From: Hymenopellis radicata
Taxonomy: Eukaryota > Basidiomycota > Agaricomycetes > Agaricales > Physalacriaceae
DNA: 64,000 nucleotides
Assembly (NCBI GenBank): GCA_015501595.1
Contig: JADNRX010000032.1
Coordinates: 62,001 to 126,000, forward strand
Direction of reading: 5' to 3'
The notes under the pieces were generated by a model, which saw nothing but the letters and a program-made list of their open reading frames with translations, was not told the DNA's origin and did no database searches. Position 1 is the stretch's first letter. Every line of letters begins with the position of its first letter. Made by a program: the position numbers and the translations under genes. Below are positions 23,620 to 35,683 of the stretch, one piece after another.

Positions 23620-25261
23620 CTAAATCGACATATTCCCAACCGCATCTCTGAACTCCTTCATGAACTCTGGGCTCATCGTCGAGGAGGAGATTACCGTTTG
23701 ACCTCCCCCGGGCCTCGGAACAGTTATACTGTAAGCACCATCCTTGCTGCGTCCTCCCACTCCTACAGTCGAAGGAGTGTCTGCATCAATGACTGAACAA
23801 GGCATGCCAGCTTTGCAAAACGGCTTGTGGTTCTTCCAATCTGCCTTCTGACAATCCCTGCTGCAGTAGTAGGGCTTCTTGTCGTCGTCACATTTGCCTC
23901 CACCTGGTAAGCAACCGATTAGAACCCAGCAACAGCAGCTACGATAACAACACGTACATTTTTGGAGCATCTTCCCATGGTCTGCTTCAATTCCACATCC
24001 AACTGTAGCGCATCTATACCTCAGAGGATTCGTCATCCTTTTCACGCTCGTCTCGGTGTCCTTCTTGTAGCGTTCCTCTGCCTCTTTCTCTGCGTCCCAC
24101 ACGTCGCTGTAGAAGAAGTTCAATTCCATGAATTGTCGACCGGCTTCGATGAAGAAATGTCGGGTACGGAACAAAACACTTGGAATGAAGTAACCGGGCG
24201 CACTGACAGAACGGCAGTGTTGGATAGCTTTATTGGCGTGATGGATACCTGCGTAGAGGTACCGGCTTCTAAGGCTCTCTGAAGCAGTGGTGTACCATTC
24301 TACGAGTATGGCATGGGCAGTCGCTTTCACGGTGTCATTGGCACTGGGATGGAAAGCGGCCTTGATGAGGTACGAGTGAGCGCCTTTGCGATCCATTCCG
24401 CACCCGACACCATAGTATAGCCTGTGTGGAGGAGTCAGAGGCAGGATTGAAGGTCATTGTGATATAGGCTTACCTCACAGCACAGTCCACCAGGCCAGAG
24501 GGATTGCCGGCCGTTTCGCGTTCGACGTCAGCGAAGGACTTTTGCAAGAGATTCTGGGCATTTGCTAGGATAGTGGGATACTGCTGAGCTTGAGCTTGAT
24601 GATCAAGCTTGTCCGGGGTGAAGGGACGACAGTTGTCGAGCAATTGGGCGTATGCGAGGATCGCCTCCTGTTCTCCGTCCCCGCGCAAATCATAAGGCCG
24701 GGAGCGTACGTTGTAGTTAAAGGTCATGGACTCGGGAACCTGGATGACGGATGCGACGGCAGGCGGGATTTGGATGGCCGCCAAGACGCCCTTGAAGATG
24801 TCACGGAAGGACTCGAGGGCGATGTCGCATGTCGATGGCGTGGAAACGGCGATGTTGTGGAGAGCAGCCAGAACACCGATGCGCTTGAACTCGTTACCCA
24901 CAGCAATGGCCAGACTCTTGTCCTCTGTCATGAGCTTCCACGGGGCCTGGGCGTGAGCAGCGCCCATGTCCAGACCCCTAATGAACGCGCGGACAAGAGC
25001 TTTGGCGACTTCCGGCGCTGCCTGCGCAGGTGTCTCTGGAAAAAAGGCGTAGGATTCCTGCGATCCGGGGGTGGCACCAGCAGGCAGATACTCCATATGC
25101 GCATAGCGACTTTCAGGCTGGACGATATTGAGAACATGCGCCGGCGTTGGCTCAAGCTGGATGTAGCGGATGTCAAAGTGCCACGCATTTGGAACCAACC
25201 CCGAAGGCGCTAGTTTTTTGCGAGTGAGAGCATTGAACCGTTTCACGTCTTCAGAGCTCAT
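23620..25261 (-). CDS. MYND zinc-finger protein
   Basis: Starts at MSSEDVKRFNALTRKKLAPS (25261). The first 260 residues form an alpha-helical domain of unknown function. An intron (GTAAGC...CACAG near 24425-24475) then leads to LYYGVGCGMDRKGAHSYLIK and a repeat-like helical region resembling Sel1/TPR. The C-terminal MYND finger is clear: RCATVGCGIEADHGKMLQKC, an intron, then PYYCSRDCQKADWKNHKPFC, which supplies the CxxC, CxxxC and HxxxC zinc ligands. MYND fingers bind proline-rich partner peptides. Such proteins are numerous in basidiomycetes and mostly uncharacterised. The C-terminus is SPEFMKEFRDAVGNMSI. Nothing suggests a SET domain in this gene. Confidence 0.82.
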
Positions 25262-25580
25262 CGTCGTGCTTGCTTGAGGAGGATCAAGTGAATTTGAAAT
25301 TATTTATATATTTATGTAAGCGTGGCGTAATTCGATCGAAGTTCACATCTTCAAATGTTTATCTTCGACCACCATCATTCTACACTTGCGTGCCATTAAA
25401 CAGCTTCTCAGACGCTTCTCCTTGTCAATTTCGTTTTCTACTAATGATCAAAGGCCATCACGGCATGACTGCCTCGTGCTTACAGCTTTACAGCTTCGCG
25501 ACACAGCCACGAATCTGGGGGAGTTTACAGCACTCCCTGTTGAACCTCTTCCACCACTGAGCTAACTCAAACTGGGTGGC
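25262..25580. promoter_or_regulatory. Bidirectional promoter region
   Basis: 319 bases separate the divergent starts of the MYND gene (25261, minus) and the next gene (25581, plus). An A/T-rich stretch (TTATTTATATATTTATG) near 25298-25315 could supply a TATA-like element for the minus-strand gene. Nothing else is obvious. Confidence 0.4.
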
Positions 25581-26805
25581 ATGGGGCGTAAGAAACGCAG
25601 AAAGCGGCTCCTTGCAGTCGCTGAAGACATAAACCAAGCTGCTTCTGGTCACTCACAGCAAGTCGTGGATGATCTCGTCGAACCCATACGTCAGCTGTGC
25701 GAAGCTGAGTCGGTATGTCGCTACCCAACTGCACTGTGACGATCTTGAACTAGAATTCTCCTAGACGCCGCGCTATTCCAAGTGCGCTGAGCTCGTAGAG
25801 CATATGGGGCACACTCTTGTCGATTTACTCCCTTGCAATATATCAGATGAGACGATCCTCATTCGATTAACCCTTCTCCAAGAGTACGTTACAATCGCTC
25901 TTTCCCTGGCACGTTGTCTTACCGCGAGACCAGCGTCCTCCGCGAAGTTAATGCTGCTCATCGGTCCAAGTTTTTCAAGTCTCGATGGACTTTGGATTTT
26001 ACATGTCGTCTGCCTATTGACCATCTCACTCGACGCCTAGCGGACATAGATTCATCGTTTCTTTCTCTTGGAAAACTGGATGCTTCACGCAAAGCGTTTG
26101 CTAAACGAAGGCGCCGTTTGCTGGAATCCTCACGCTTTGCTTGCCAAGGCATCGGCGCCGTTCTTCAGGCGCTACCCATGGCTTCAGTTTTCTCGCCTAT
26201 TCCAAAAGGTTTTGGGGCGGTGATCGCTTCCCAGGAGGTGAGCTTTCAATATTTGGCCTTTGTTCCAACTACTGATCACTTACACTCTTCAGAAAAGAGA
26301 CCAAAATACTGAGGCTGCAAACCAACTAGAGCGGAGGCTCGACAGGATCGAAACTAATGGAGGAATGAACACTCGCAGCACTGAGTACGTACTGTTCCTT
26401 TGCATTCTTTTGTGTTAGTTACCTCCATCCCAGGTGCATGCGTCACTGTCGAGATTTACTTCACAAGCATCAGTCTCGCCGAAACGTCACACGTTTGGCG
26501 TTTGCTTCTTTGGATGTGCAAGATTTCAAAGCCGAATGCGACCTCGACCGCAGCCTCCTAGACGATATCGTATGTCGGTTTCTTCTGTACCAGTTGGTAT
26601 ACTTATCTGCCATCGGTAGTGGCGTGCCATGTCTACCAGGTCCTCTGACGTCCCCGGACAGAGACAGACCTTTCAGAATGGTGTCATCTTCGGCTCAGTC
26701 TCGATGGTTTTTTTATCCATGACCGGGGCTCGTTCTGTCTGTCTTGCCCTTGACGCTATCGAGAGCAATATGGACTTACCTTCGTCTACGCATTCGTCTG
26801 CGTAG
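25581..26805 (+). CDS. Hypothetical protein, basic N-terminus
   Basis: The start at 25581 gives MGRKKRRKRLLAVAEDINQA, a strongly basic opening that could be a nuclear signal. Exons join in frame through a helix-rich body: YSKCAELVEHMGHTLVDLLP, then SYRETSVLREVNAAHRSKFF, LTRRLADIDSSFLSLGKLDA and FAKRRRRLLESSRFACQGIG. Near the end, QTFQNGVIFGSVSMVFLSMT and ARSVCLALDAIESNMDLPSS precede a stop at 26803-26805. I do not recognise the family. The last exon overlaps a perfect 14-base inverted repeat. The exon structure between 26385 and 26680 is uncertain, so the C-terminal part is the least secure. Confidence 0.5.
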
Positions 26806-26812
26806 ACGAAGG
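26779..26812. repeat. Perfect hairpin with 14-base arms at a gene's 3' end
   Basis: The left arm CCTTCGTCTACGCA (26779-26792) and right arm TGCGTAGACGAAGG (26799-26812) are exact reverse complements with a 6-base loop. The stop codon of the preceding gene (26803-26805) lies inside the right arm. It could act as a 3' mRNA structure or be the remains of a mobile element end. Confidence 0.85.
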
Positions 26813-26895
26813 CAAAGGTATCATTCATCGGACGTCCCAAGGCACTTTGATGCGTCAAGCTTGATACCTACTAGTAGTCTCCCTTAGGCAGACTC

Positions 26896-26917
26896 GATCA
26901 AAGCTAATACTTTGATC
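26896..26917. repeat. Short hairpin with 8-base arms
   Basis: GATCAAAG (26896-26903) and CTTTGATC (26910-26917) are exact reverse complements around a 6-base loop. It sits about 85 bases downstream of the larger hairpin in the same spacer. Confidence 0.7.
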
Positions 26918-27266
26918 CTCTATAGTAGGCGCGACGATGTCTCTTAACGGAGTTTCTCGCGTCACGGTGCATACTGCGTGTGTCGCGCGTGTATGTGTCG
27001 TTGAACGCAGCTTTCAGTTCTCTTCAATCGTGAAGGGCCGGTCCGTGGTAGGCAGGAGATGAGTTGCCCACTCTACTGTCCAATCATCCTTTTCCTTGTA
27101 TTACACTCTATTTTATTCATGTATACATCTACTATATGCTTAGTTCGACATCCTGTATGTTGTGTGTATGTTATATTGAGACAGGTAATTCCATAGTGGC
27201 AGCTTCAGGCCAGAGCGTACAGCCTGTCAGTGGACGACTACTTGTCCTCGGTCCATCACCATCGCG
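26918..27266. other. Intergenic spacer upstream of the 5'-nucleotidase gene
   Basis: About 350 bases, A/T-richer than its surroundings near 27090-27180. It presumably carries the promoter of the phosphatase at 27267. No clear TATA box or other feature was identified. Confidence 0.4.
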
Positions 27267-29880
27267 ATGACCGTGCTTCATATTGCTCACTTTAACGACG
27301 TCTATCGCATTGCCCCTCAAAAAGTATCGCCAACCTCAAAGGAGACCATCGATGTCACCCAGTTCGCCGCCCTCTTGAACGACATCAGGGATACCTGGCC
27401 GACGTTGCCTGACGGCTCGAGAGATGGGCTCTCACTCTTCTCTGGCGACCTGTTTTCTCCCAGTGTCGAGAGCTCGGTGACCCGCGGCAGCCACATGGTA
27501 AGTATGGGCTAGGATGTCCTCGAGAGCCGCAGCTGATCGTCATGGCAGGTGCCAGTTATGAACACACTTGGCCCGGACGTATCGCTCACCGGTGCGGTTC
27601 CCTCGCTTCTCCATCCAATGACATCGGTCCTCATTCTCATCAAGGCAATCATGATTTCGACTTTGGTGAGCTGCCACGGATTGGATCCTTCCATCGTATC
27701 GTTAACGACCGCCAGGATATCCGCACTTGACAAAGCTGATCCAAGACACCACCTTTGTACGCGCCGCACCCCCCATTCGTACCGCTTTCTCATTGTTTCG
27801 ATAGCCGTGGATTCTGAGCAATATCATCGATAACACGACATCCAAGGTCCCCGCGTGTCTACACGAGTTCCAGATTTTCGAAAAGGCGGGCATTCGCGTC
27901 GGCGTCATTGGTCTCGTAGAAAAGTACGCTTTCGACGCGCCCCGTGTCCTTCGTTTGCTGAACGTTAGATAGAGAATGGATCGGAACCGTCGCGACATGG
28001 CCTACAGAGTTTGAATACCAGGACATGAAAGAGATTGGCTTGGATCTTTCGCGACGTCTTCGGGATCCTCAAGGGGAATACAAATGCGACTTGATTATCG
28101 CGCTCACTCACTCACGGTGAGTCTATTTAACATCCCTTCGACAAACTTTCGTGACTCTGTTTAGTGTTCCTAACGTGAACTCTTTCCGCCATCCTTGCGT
28201 ATGTAGCTCACGGGACCGTTTAGGACATTGCACTCGCCAAAGACCTGCTCGCGTACTCCCCGTCTTACCAAAAGGAACACCCTATTGCCTCAGAACATGG
28301 AGTGGATCTCCTTCTTGGCGGCCACGATCACCTCTACTACGCTAGCAAAGGCTGCGCATGGCAGGGCTATGATGTCGAGGAGCAAGTCCTGGGTGCTGAA
28401 GACGATCAAGGCGACGTCCTCGTCGTGAAAAGCGGAACCGATTTCCGCGACTTTAGTGAGATAGACTTGGAATTGGAGTCGACGCCTGAAGGCAGTGTGC
28501 GGAGAACGGTCATCAAGAGTATTAATGGTCAGTATCATTTTGTCTCGATGCACACCGGGAACTCATATACTGCCAGGGAAGCGCCACTCTATACAGCCGG
28601 GGTCAAAATCTTTGGAAAAGCTTGCTACCATATTGAAGAAACTTCTATCTTCAGTGTCTAATACTCTAAAAGCCCCAGTATGTCAAAGCACAGTGCCTAT
28701 CGATGTTAGATCCCAGTTTATCCGTACCGCCGAAGTAGGTCTTTTCTCTATCTCTCAAGTAGGGCAGTCGGTTAACGATACCAAGTCGGCGGCAGGAAAC
28801 TGGTTTGCCGACGTTATCCGGCATGCGTACGACGACTGTCTCTGCGTTGAAGGTGGAGGGTCTGATATCGTTTTCATCTGTGCTGGTACTCTGCGTGGCG
28901 ACTCGATATATGGGCCAGGTAACAACCTGTCTAGCTTCGTCGCATAATTTCTTACTCGCTCATCAGGCTATATCACACTCGGTGACATCCTCGAGATCTT
29001 GCCGTTCGAAGACCCGATCGTCGTTCTCGAGCTCGACGGCCAGGCTATATGGGACGCATTGGAAGCTTCGCTGGAGACCTGGCCAGCGCAAGAAGGGTAG
29101 GTTCGTTATCCCTGAGTAGCTTCATGTCCAATTTACCCTTCAGGCGCTTCCCTGTAATATCTGGGATGCACGTTTCTTGGGATTCTCGCCGTGAGCCTGG
29201 TAATAGAGTCTTGGGTGTCTGGCTCTCAAAAGAAGTTGAGGATAGCTTACTGGATGGGAGAAGTGGGCAGTCGACACCAAGACTGGTTGATGCTTACCCG
29301 ATTGAACGCACCCGGGGCGGCAGGAAGTACAAGGTTGTTACGCGAGAGTACATGGCGCAGGGGCATGACGGATTCTTACCTCTCAAGGGGAACAGGTACC
29401 TGGTAGACGATGAGGTCGGGCAATTGATGAGCTCCCTTGTGCGGAAGTATCTTCTCGGTATGTACATCCTCCCGCGCATGAGCTCCAAACCAACGTGCGA
29501 GAACAGGTTCTCAATTCGTCAACAAAATGGTCCGCATTACTGACGAATCTAAGCGGAACCACCTGCACCACGCGACGAAGGATGCCATATTGCGCGAGGA
29601 GGCAAGTAGGAGGCATCACACGCAGGATATCCACGCGAAGGCGATTTCACAGTGGAAGCACGCGATGCAGCTGATTCACCACCGTCGGCGGTCGAGGATG
29701 CACTACCAGGACGACTTCAAGGTGTCCATGCGGGAGCACATGGGGTCGGTGGATGCTTTCGATGGCGAACATGCGCGGACGGGAAAGCCAGCGGAGGATA
29801 GAGATCCACATTACGATGACGATCTATTGGTCATTAGTCCCGCTATAGATGGTCGATTGAAAGATGAAGGTAGAAATTGA
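27267..29880 (+). CDS. 5'-nucleotidase-type metallophosphatase
   Basis: Starts at MTVLHIAHFNDVYRIAPQ (27267). The N-terminal metallophosphatase domain shows HFNDVY (D-x-H equivalent), LSLFSGDLFSPSVESS, a GNHDFDFG motif rebuilt across an intron (starting 27591), LIIALTHSR and VDLLLGGHDHLYY (GHDH). The C-terminal 5'-nucleotidase domain follows with SAAGNWFADVIRHAYDDC, GSDIVFICAGTLRGDSIYGP and ILPFEDPIVVLELDGQAIWD. About nine exons. The family hydrolyses phosphate from nucleotides, UDP-sugars or related esters. No signal peptide is seen, so this copy may be intracellular, unlike the bacterial periplasmic UshA. The C-terminal about 115 residues, basic and rich in His/Arg, extend past the usual domain end. 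Confidence 0.88.
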
Positions 29881-30207
29881 TATAGACACGCTACATAGTG
29901 TTATACATTGTACAAGCATCAAATCACAATTTCGCAATACACATACTTAGCCTACAACCCTTCCAGACAGCCATCGTAGTCCACTACAGCAGCGGAGAAC
30001 TCCTTCATCGCGGATTTCATAAGCTCCGCGTTCAAAACCTTCGGTTTCCAATTCCCTTAGTGATCTGCCAACAAATGTATGGTGTGATTGAAATCCTTTC
30101 CACCGTGGGAAAGCAAAATTGCGCCACATTGCCGAATGCGAATCGCTGCTCCCTAGATCCACTAGCAATGCACCTGTGTCGGCGGGTGTTTTTCGGAGTG
30201 CGCAAAC
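29881..30207. other. Spacer between convergent genes
   Basis: 327 bases between the 3' ends of the phosphatase (plus) and the F-box-like gene (minus). It should contain both polyadenylation regions. No repeat or gene was recognised. Confidence 0.4.
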
Positions 30208-31374
30208 CTAAACTCTAGGTCCAGGATGGGCGGGAGGAATGAACTCGATTCGCATATCACGATTAGTTCCTACAATTTATAGTCTTAATACGCAATAGTC
30301 GGCGCAAGAAGAGTGTCTCACTTGTATAGTCGTTGTCAGCATCCAACTGTCAACTTTAACGTCGTGATCGCGCGAATAGTTCTGAATGATTAAATTTTTC
30401 AGGGCGGGATGGGGCATGTTAAATGGGGCATTGTACGGTTTTAGCCAGTGGAAGTGGAAGGCAAGGGACCGGAGGTTGTCGACACGGAAAGCCGACAGAT
30501 TGTCTGTACTCATCATTGGCGTGTGGACCTTGCGATAGGGCGATTCCAAGGTTGGCTCCGGTATTAAGGCAACAGTTTCGCCAACAACGGCGGCTTCAAT
30601 GAGGTGACGCCGACTGTGGGTTCCGAATTGAGACGCAATACTTGCTGGACATGTCAGCTTCCTAAGAGCTGGGAGAGCAAATGCCGGGAGCGGGAACCTA
30701 GGAGGTCGAGGGAGCGGCAGTTCGAGCCGAGTTAGGGTGAATTCTGTCAGTGTCGTGAATGCTTTGAGCCGGTCGGCTAGGCGTTCGAGTGCATCAGGGC
30801 GGTCAAGTCGTGGTATTGTGAGACGGCGAAGAGGGATATGGGAGGCAGCGAAATGGGAGATTACATGCACATTGTCGGTGTCCAGCTCGACGACTTTCGT
30901 GACCGTGATGTGAGGAAGAAGCCTCAAGCACATAGAGTCTGAGAGACCTATGAGGGCGAGATGGCACAGAGACGAGGTAGGTTCGGAAAGCTTCGCGAGG
31001 CTTTCCTCACCTGCTGTGGGGTTCCAAGTGCAAAATGCGATGTGAAGAGTAGTGAGGGATGGGATGAATACCGCATCAAGGATATGCCGGCTTAGAGTAC
31101 AGTTCGCCACCTTGATCGTGGTGACGCTCGCCAGTCCAATTGGAACTGAACGCAACATGTCTGTCATGTCCACGAACGCCCCACGACCTCGCCAATTAGC
31201 GATTGTGCAAGTGCGAACAAGCTGAGAGATATATCGGGCCAACGCATCTCCCCTTCGCGCCTTTCTGTAGAGTGAGGTGACATTCTGAAGCCGCTTCTTG
31301 GCATCTGCACGAGCATCCAGCGTCAGAGTATGACAGATGCGAGGAAGCGCATGTATTGCAAAGAATCGGCACAC
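30208..31374 (-). CDS. F-box/LRR-like protein (5' end uncertain)
   Basis: The main exon runs from 31374 to 30322 and begins CRFFAIHALPRICHTLTLDA, typical of the segment right after the F-box in basidiomycete F-box proteins. It is followed by leucine-rich repeats with LxxLxL spacing, for example VTTIKVANCTLSRH, SLTTLHIAFCTW and ALRKLTCPASIASQF. I extended the 3' end through an intron (30321-30270, GTGAGA...GTAG) into a final exon encoding NRDMRIEFIPPAHPGPRV, ending at 30208. Upstream, an in-frame segment SRRIFLNIAFVCRFFAIHAL suggests at least one further 5' exon near 31375-31450, but no clear F-box sequence is visible. F-box proteins usually recruit substrates to SCF ubiquitin ligases; the partner here is unknown. 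Confidence 0.65.
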
Positions 31375-31826
31375 AAACGCGATGTTGAGAAAGATGCGGC
31401 GAGACTCGACTTCCGAAATGGAGTCGGATGGAAAAAGGTAGCTAAAGAGACACGTTTAAAGCGTACTTTCCCAGCGAAATTCCATTCCGCGCTTGAGTCG
31501 TTCGGGAGTCGTCATGGTCCAGGTCAGAAGCCGTCACGTGGACAAAACTCGAGCTCCCTGCTACCCTGATCGACGAATTAACATCCAGAAAAGGAAATGA
31601 CTCCTGGGTGGCGCAAACACTTGGCATTTGGTTCGCTGCTTCCTGAAGTAAATGGAAATCATGTATTCTTCACTCTTCGCGTTATCGTTCAAAACGAAGC
31701 TGAAGATCGTACATACAATAATTATATATACACTGCAAATAAGTAGACAAACAGCTTTGAAGTTACTAATTTGATTTGGAGCTCTGAGATACCGTTGGTC
31801 CTGTCCTATTTTCTCAGACCCACGAC

Positions 31827-33118
31827 CTACTGACGTGTAGCTCTTGCCGCGTCATTAGCAACACTCTCCCCTTTACCCTCAGTTTCAGCGGGGGATTCAT
31901 TTTTCCCACCCAACGAAAGAATGCCGGGTTGGTAACTGTCGCGACCGAGAACGTCATCGGTGGTCGTAGTCTGAGCCGTATCTCGAGGTTTAGCGAAGCG
32001 TATGGACTGCGAGAAGTTGCGTCGTCCGGAACGCATATGAGGGAGAGATGTGCTAGACCAAGAGTCATCCGGTTTACCCTCACCAGACACCGACCGGGCA
32101 ATGATGAGAGTAGGTGCGACGACCTGCTCATTTCTCAGTTCCACAACGCAGGATGGGACTCAAAATGGACTTACGGTTATGACGTTGGCGACGTCGATGA
32201 CATAGACCGGTGTCTGGTCAACGTTGGTCGAGTGGAATGCTTGTACCAACACTGCGATGTAAATAATGTAGATCACGGCGTACATGAAGGCGGACTCGAC
32301 GAAGATCTCCATGATCCCTCGATAAGTTCGTATCTTCTTCGTACCGGTGACCGAGATGATACGGAAGATGATGAGTCCAGTTGTAATGGTGTTGGTGGCA
32401 ATGATCAAGGATGTATACGCCAGAGCCGAGCGCAGATACAAGTTGGCCGCGCTGTCGCCCGAAGTCAAGTCGGGAATTACAGCGTAATTGATGTATTGGA
32501 AGTAAATCCATGTCGCTGGAGGGAAAATATGAGATACTCTGTTGGAAACATTGTAGGAGGTGAACGAACCGATACTTCCCATGAGAGTCATTATGGGTAG
32601 TAGAGTAACTATCCAGCGTTGCCCATAAAGAATCCAACATCGCCAAATCTAGCGCGAAAAATCAGTATGTGTTGGCGGTCGAGCTGAAATCAAGTTATAC
32701 ATTGGTAATATCGGCCAGAATGATGTTGGCGACAGTACATGTAGCACCTACGGCACCGTATCTCAATGCAGTGGGATACGGTCCCTGCACTACCGCAGCC
32801 ATCAACATAGATTCTCGCGACTCTCCATGAACGATAACGAAGAAGTCGAGATACCACCATTCTAGTCCGGTTCGAATGGTCATTAGGGCCCACATCAGAG
32901 TGACAAGACTGGCCAATACGATTCGCTTCCTACTCCATGGGCCTTTCGACGCTACAGAGGCCATGAGACAAGATCAGAAACTGCCGCAGAAAACTTACCG
33001 ATACGAGAGAGGTGGAGAGGAAAAGGACAGTCTCCATTCCATATCCAATGACCTCAATAATGTAGCCATGTACGAACGAGCGAAGAATGTACTGCTCTTG
33101 AGCTGGTGTGTATGACAT
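31827..33118 (-). CDS. Seven-helix membrane protein, second member of the uncharacterised family
   Basis: Starts at MSYTPAQEQYILRSFVHGYI (33118). In-frame segments: YGMETVLFLSTSLVS, then RKRIVLASLVTLMWALMTIR, NIWRCWILYGQRWIVTLLPI joined across an intron starting near 32695, AYTSLIIATNTITTGLIIFR, FVESAFMYAVIYIIYIAVLV and VVAPTLIIARSVSGEG, then a polar tail with many Ser/Thr ending at 31827. Segment order matches the protein at 5658-7111. Between the first and second exons the frame is off by one at the donor GGTAAGT (33000-32994). Either the intron is different from the one I see or one G is missing. Function of the family is unknown. Confidence 0.68.
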
Positions 33119-33678
33119 GGTAGGAGGAGGAGGAAAGCAAACTACGAGAGCTGTGGTGCCGCGGAAGTACGTGAGGCTTATGAAGGCGGAAAATTGAATA
33201 AGAAAGATAAGTCGCCAAAATAGCATCAGACTGTGCTGCGATGACCGTAATAAAACAGCTCCTTGAAGCACGGATCTGTGCCTATATTTCTTGGAAGATG
33301 GGAGATATTCAGTTTTCAAACTTCCAGCGTCGAGAAGCCAAGATGCATCACTTGGATATCATTGATCCCACCACAATCAGGTAAATGAGAACATCACAAG
33401 CTCACGTCAATGACGTACGGCCTCCACAATCTGAACAGAGGCATAGCCCAGACGTAGACTCGATGGGGTAGCTGTCGTGGCGATGGTCGTTGGTGTAGGA
33501 CGGTGGTAGTTCAGCTCCGGAGACAAAGCAGATATATCAGTCAGGTGTGCACAGACTCGGACAATGGTAGTAGCCGAAGCATGTAGCAACGAGCTCTTTG
33601 CTTGGCAAACCATCCTGTTCAAAGTCCAAAGAGTCGTCCACGAGAGGCAAGAAAAGAGCAAGCCATAAAAGTATGCGA
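33119..33678. other. Spacer with unexplained open frame
   Basis: 560 bases. A minus-strand open frame (33661-33407) encodes a low-complexity TPTTIATTATPSS segment, but I cannot link it to a gene by splicing. It may be a decayed exon or untranslated region. No other feature was seen. Confidence 0.3.
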
Positions 33679-35298
33679 CTATCCCACAGCCAACAAGTCA
33701 CCACAGAATGAAAGAGTCAATGGCAGCGTCTCGAATCTGATCCAAGTTCTGATCTGCTTTTGGTCGTGATAGTACTGGAAAGAAATGAATGAGCGGGATG
33801 CCAAATGGGGACACCTGCCACTGTGACGTGTCTTCTGCCCACGGCACTTGGAATCAACGCAGCGCCCAGCCCCAAGTTTAAAAGCTGTTTCGTTTGCTAT
33901 ACAGTATGCATACATTCTAAGTACTGGTTCACTAAGGCGCAACGTGATACAGGCGATGAATGGGAATGATCTCTTCCCGGAAAACGGTGACATGTTCCCC
34001 AGATCCCAACCAGCAATAATCCAAGACTTCAAAAGCGTTAAACAGGATTCGCGGAATCTAGTCTGGTCCGCCCCGACGGCACACAACACGGCAGAGACAT
34101 AGTACAGAAAGACCCCATAAAAAACATGGCCCTCCAAGCCTTCCTGTGCAAAGAGGCGGAGTCCCTCTTCAACGTCCTTCATCAGACTGGCGCTCGTCGC
34201 TGGGGATCGGGCCAAATGCGGTAGAGAATAAAGGCGCGCCAGAACAGCTTCCTTGTTGTAGCGCGTCTTGATGATTGCTCGACGTTGGTCTGAGACTACA
34301 GCGTTGGAACAGGACGAGCAGGTGCAACGGAACCCGTAACGATCCATTTGAGCTTGGCGTAAGGCGGTGCTTTCCCAGACACTATCATAGTTGGCAGTGA
34401 TCTCCTCTCCTTGGCGGATATCTCGAGTGGCGTAGAGTCTCATGGAGAATGAAGGCATGTGGAAACGACGCGTCGTGTTGGACCCACAACTAGAAAGACA
34501 AGTTAAATAACTGGTTTTGGGAAGTAGCCTCGACGAACCTGTGGTTGATGCGAGAGAGTTGGTCGAATACGCCCGAATACGCGCCTGCGTCCCCTTCACC
34601 TGCGTAGTTGTGAGCAACTCCGAATCACGGGAGCCAGCCACAGAGTCGCAAGCATACCTTTTTCCGAGTCTGCCAACGGGACAATCTTATACCCATTCGT
34701 TCTCGCCACTCCGAACAATGGGCCGCTACCATCTAGCTTATGACTGTTGTGTAGTGACATGTATGCCTTTTTCTGTCCGGGATTCATCCGGTCGAACAAC
34801 CGTTCGACGAGCTTTTCACCGGAATGCAAAACCACACGCTGCAGGTCTTGTGCGCTCAGGCCAGAAACATCAGCAGAGTAAGGCACGGCTGCAGGAAAGA
34901 TGATGAGTGCGCGTTCCGATAAAATTAGGTCTCCTTGTTTGATGTTTCGCGTCGCGAACATACCCAAGCCACTCAAGGGCGAGGATCCCACGCGATGGGC
35001 GGGGATTGCTGGTTGGGCGGGCTGGGTAGGGAATCCTAGAGTGTTCGTGACGCGGGATTTGATTTTATCCAAAAGGCAGCATTGCGAGGAAGATGAACCA
35101 GGGCCTGGTTCAGCAGGCAGAGTAGCGATCGCGTAACGTATCTCGACTCCTCCAGAACTGGGAATTTGCGGACAATTTGGGACCTCTATCATCCAAAGAA
35201 TTCAGCGCCGGTTCTTTTCAGGTCATCGAAAACGTACTAGAGGGATCATACGTTTCGAAGGGCGTATGAGGGAGAGCCTGGGGAGACATTGGAGGCAT
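33679..35298 (-). CDS. SET-domain protein A (SMYD-like paralog)
   Basis: Starts at MPPMSPQALPHTPFETYD (35298). A first intron (about 35226-35174) leads to the SET domain: AHRVGSSPLSGLGMFATRNI, IKQGDLILSERALIIFP, then across introns QLSRINHSCGSNTTRRFHMP and YATRDIRQGEEITANYDS. The NHSC-N block and EEITANY are the S-adenosylmethionine and catalytic landmarks of SET methyltransferases. The cysteine cluster FRCTCSSC after SET is the post-SET zinc site. A helical C-terminal region follows. In this family (SMYD/SET5-like) the substrate is a lysine on histone or other protein, but the target cannot be predicted. It is the most diverged of three tandem copies and lies outside the duplicated block. 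The final exons near 33680-33900 are uncertain. Confidence 0.78.
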
Positions 35299-35683
35299 TG
35301 TGGAAGAGGGTACTGAGACGTCCAACGACTCGGATCTGCCGGCTATATAGTGAGTGGTCTGGTTGAATGGTCCAAGCCGAAGAACAAAGGCCAGTCAAAA
35401 AGCTTAAGCAACGCAGAAAGCGCTGATCCTGCTTCTTCAGTCCGTGTCAAGAATCGGCGATCCATGACCCCCACATCGCTTCTTAAGGAATTCAGATACA
35501 TTTCGGCCTTGGGCTTCATTGATTAGCGAAGGTGGGGGAAGTATTGGCAGCACCCATAGTCGAAATAAGTGGTAGTACGTCGTCAACGTGTAAATCGATG
35601 GCCCTTAGAATTAGAAAACAACGACGAAATGCAAACGAGCTCAAATAATCTGGGGCAATTTAGTACAGCATTGCTACTTGCTT
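35299..35683. other. Spacer between SET genes A and B
   Basis: About 385 bases, both flanking genes on the minus strand. It must hold the promoter of SET-A. A TATATAGTG element at 35344-35352 reads on both strands and could contribute. The edge of the tandem duplication begins near 35674. Confidence 0.4.

Noticed and set aside
31442..31627. A minus-strand frame upstream of the F-box/LRR-like gene as its missing F-box exon.
   Set aside because: The frame does not contain the F-box LP-x-E pattern and does not splice in phase with the main exon. I left the 5' end open.
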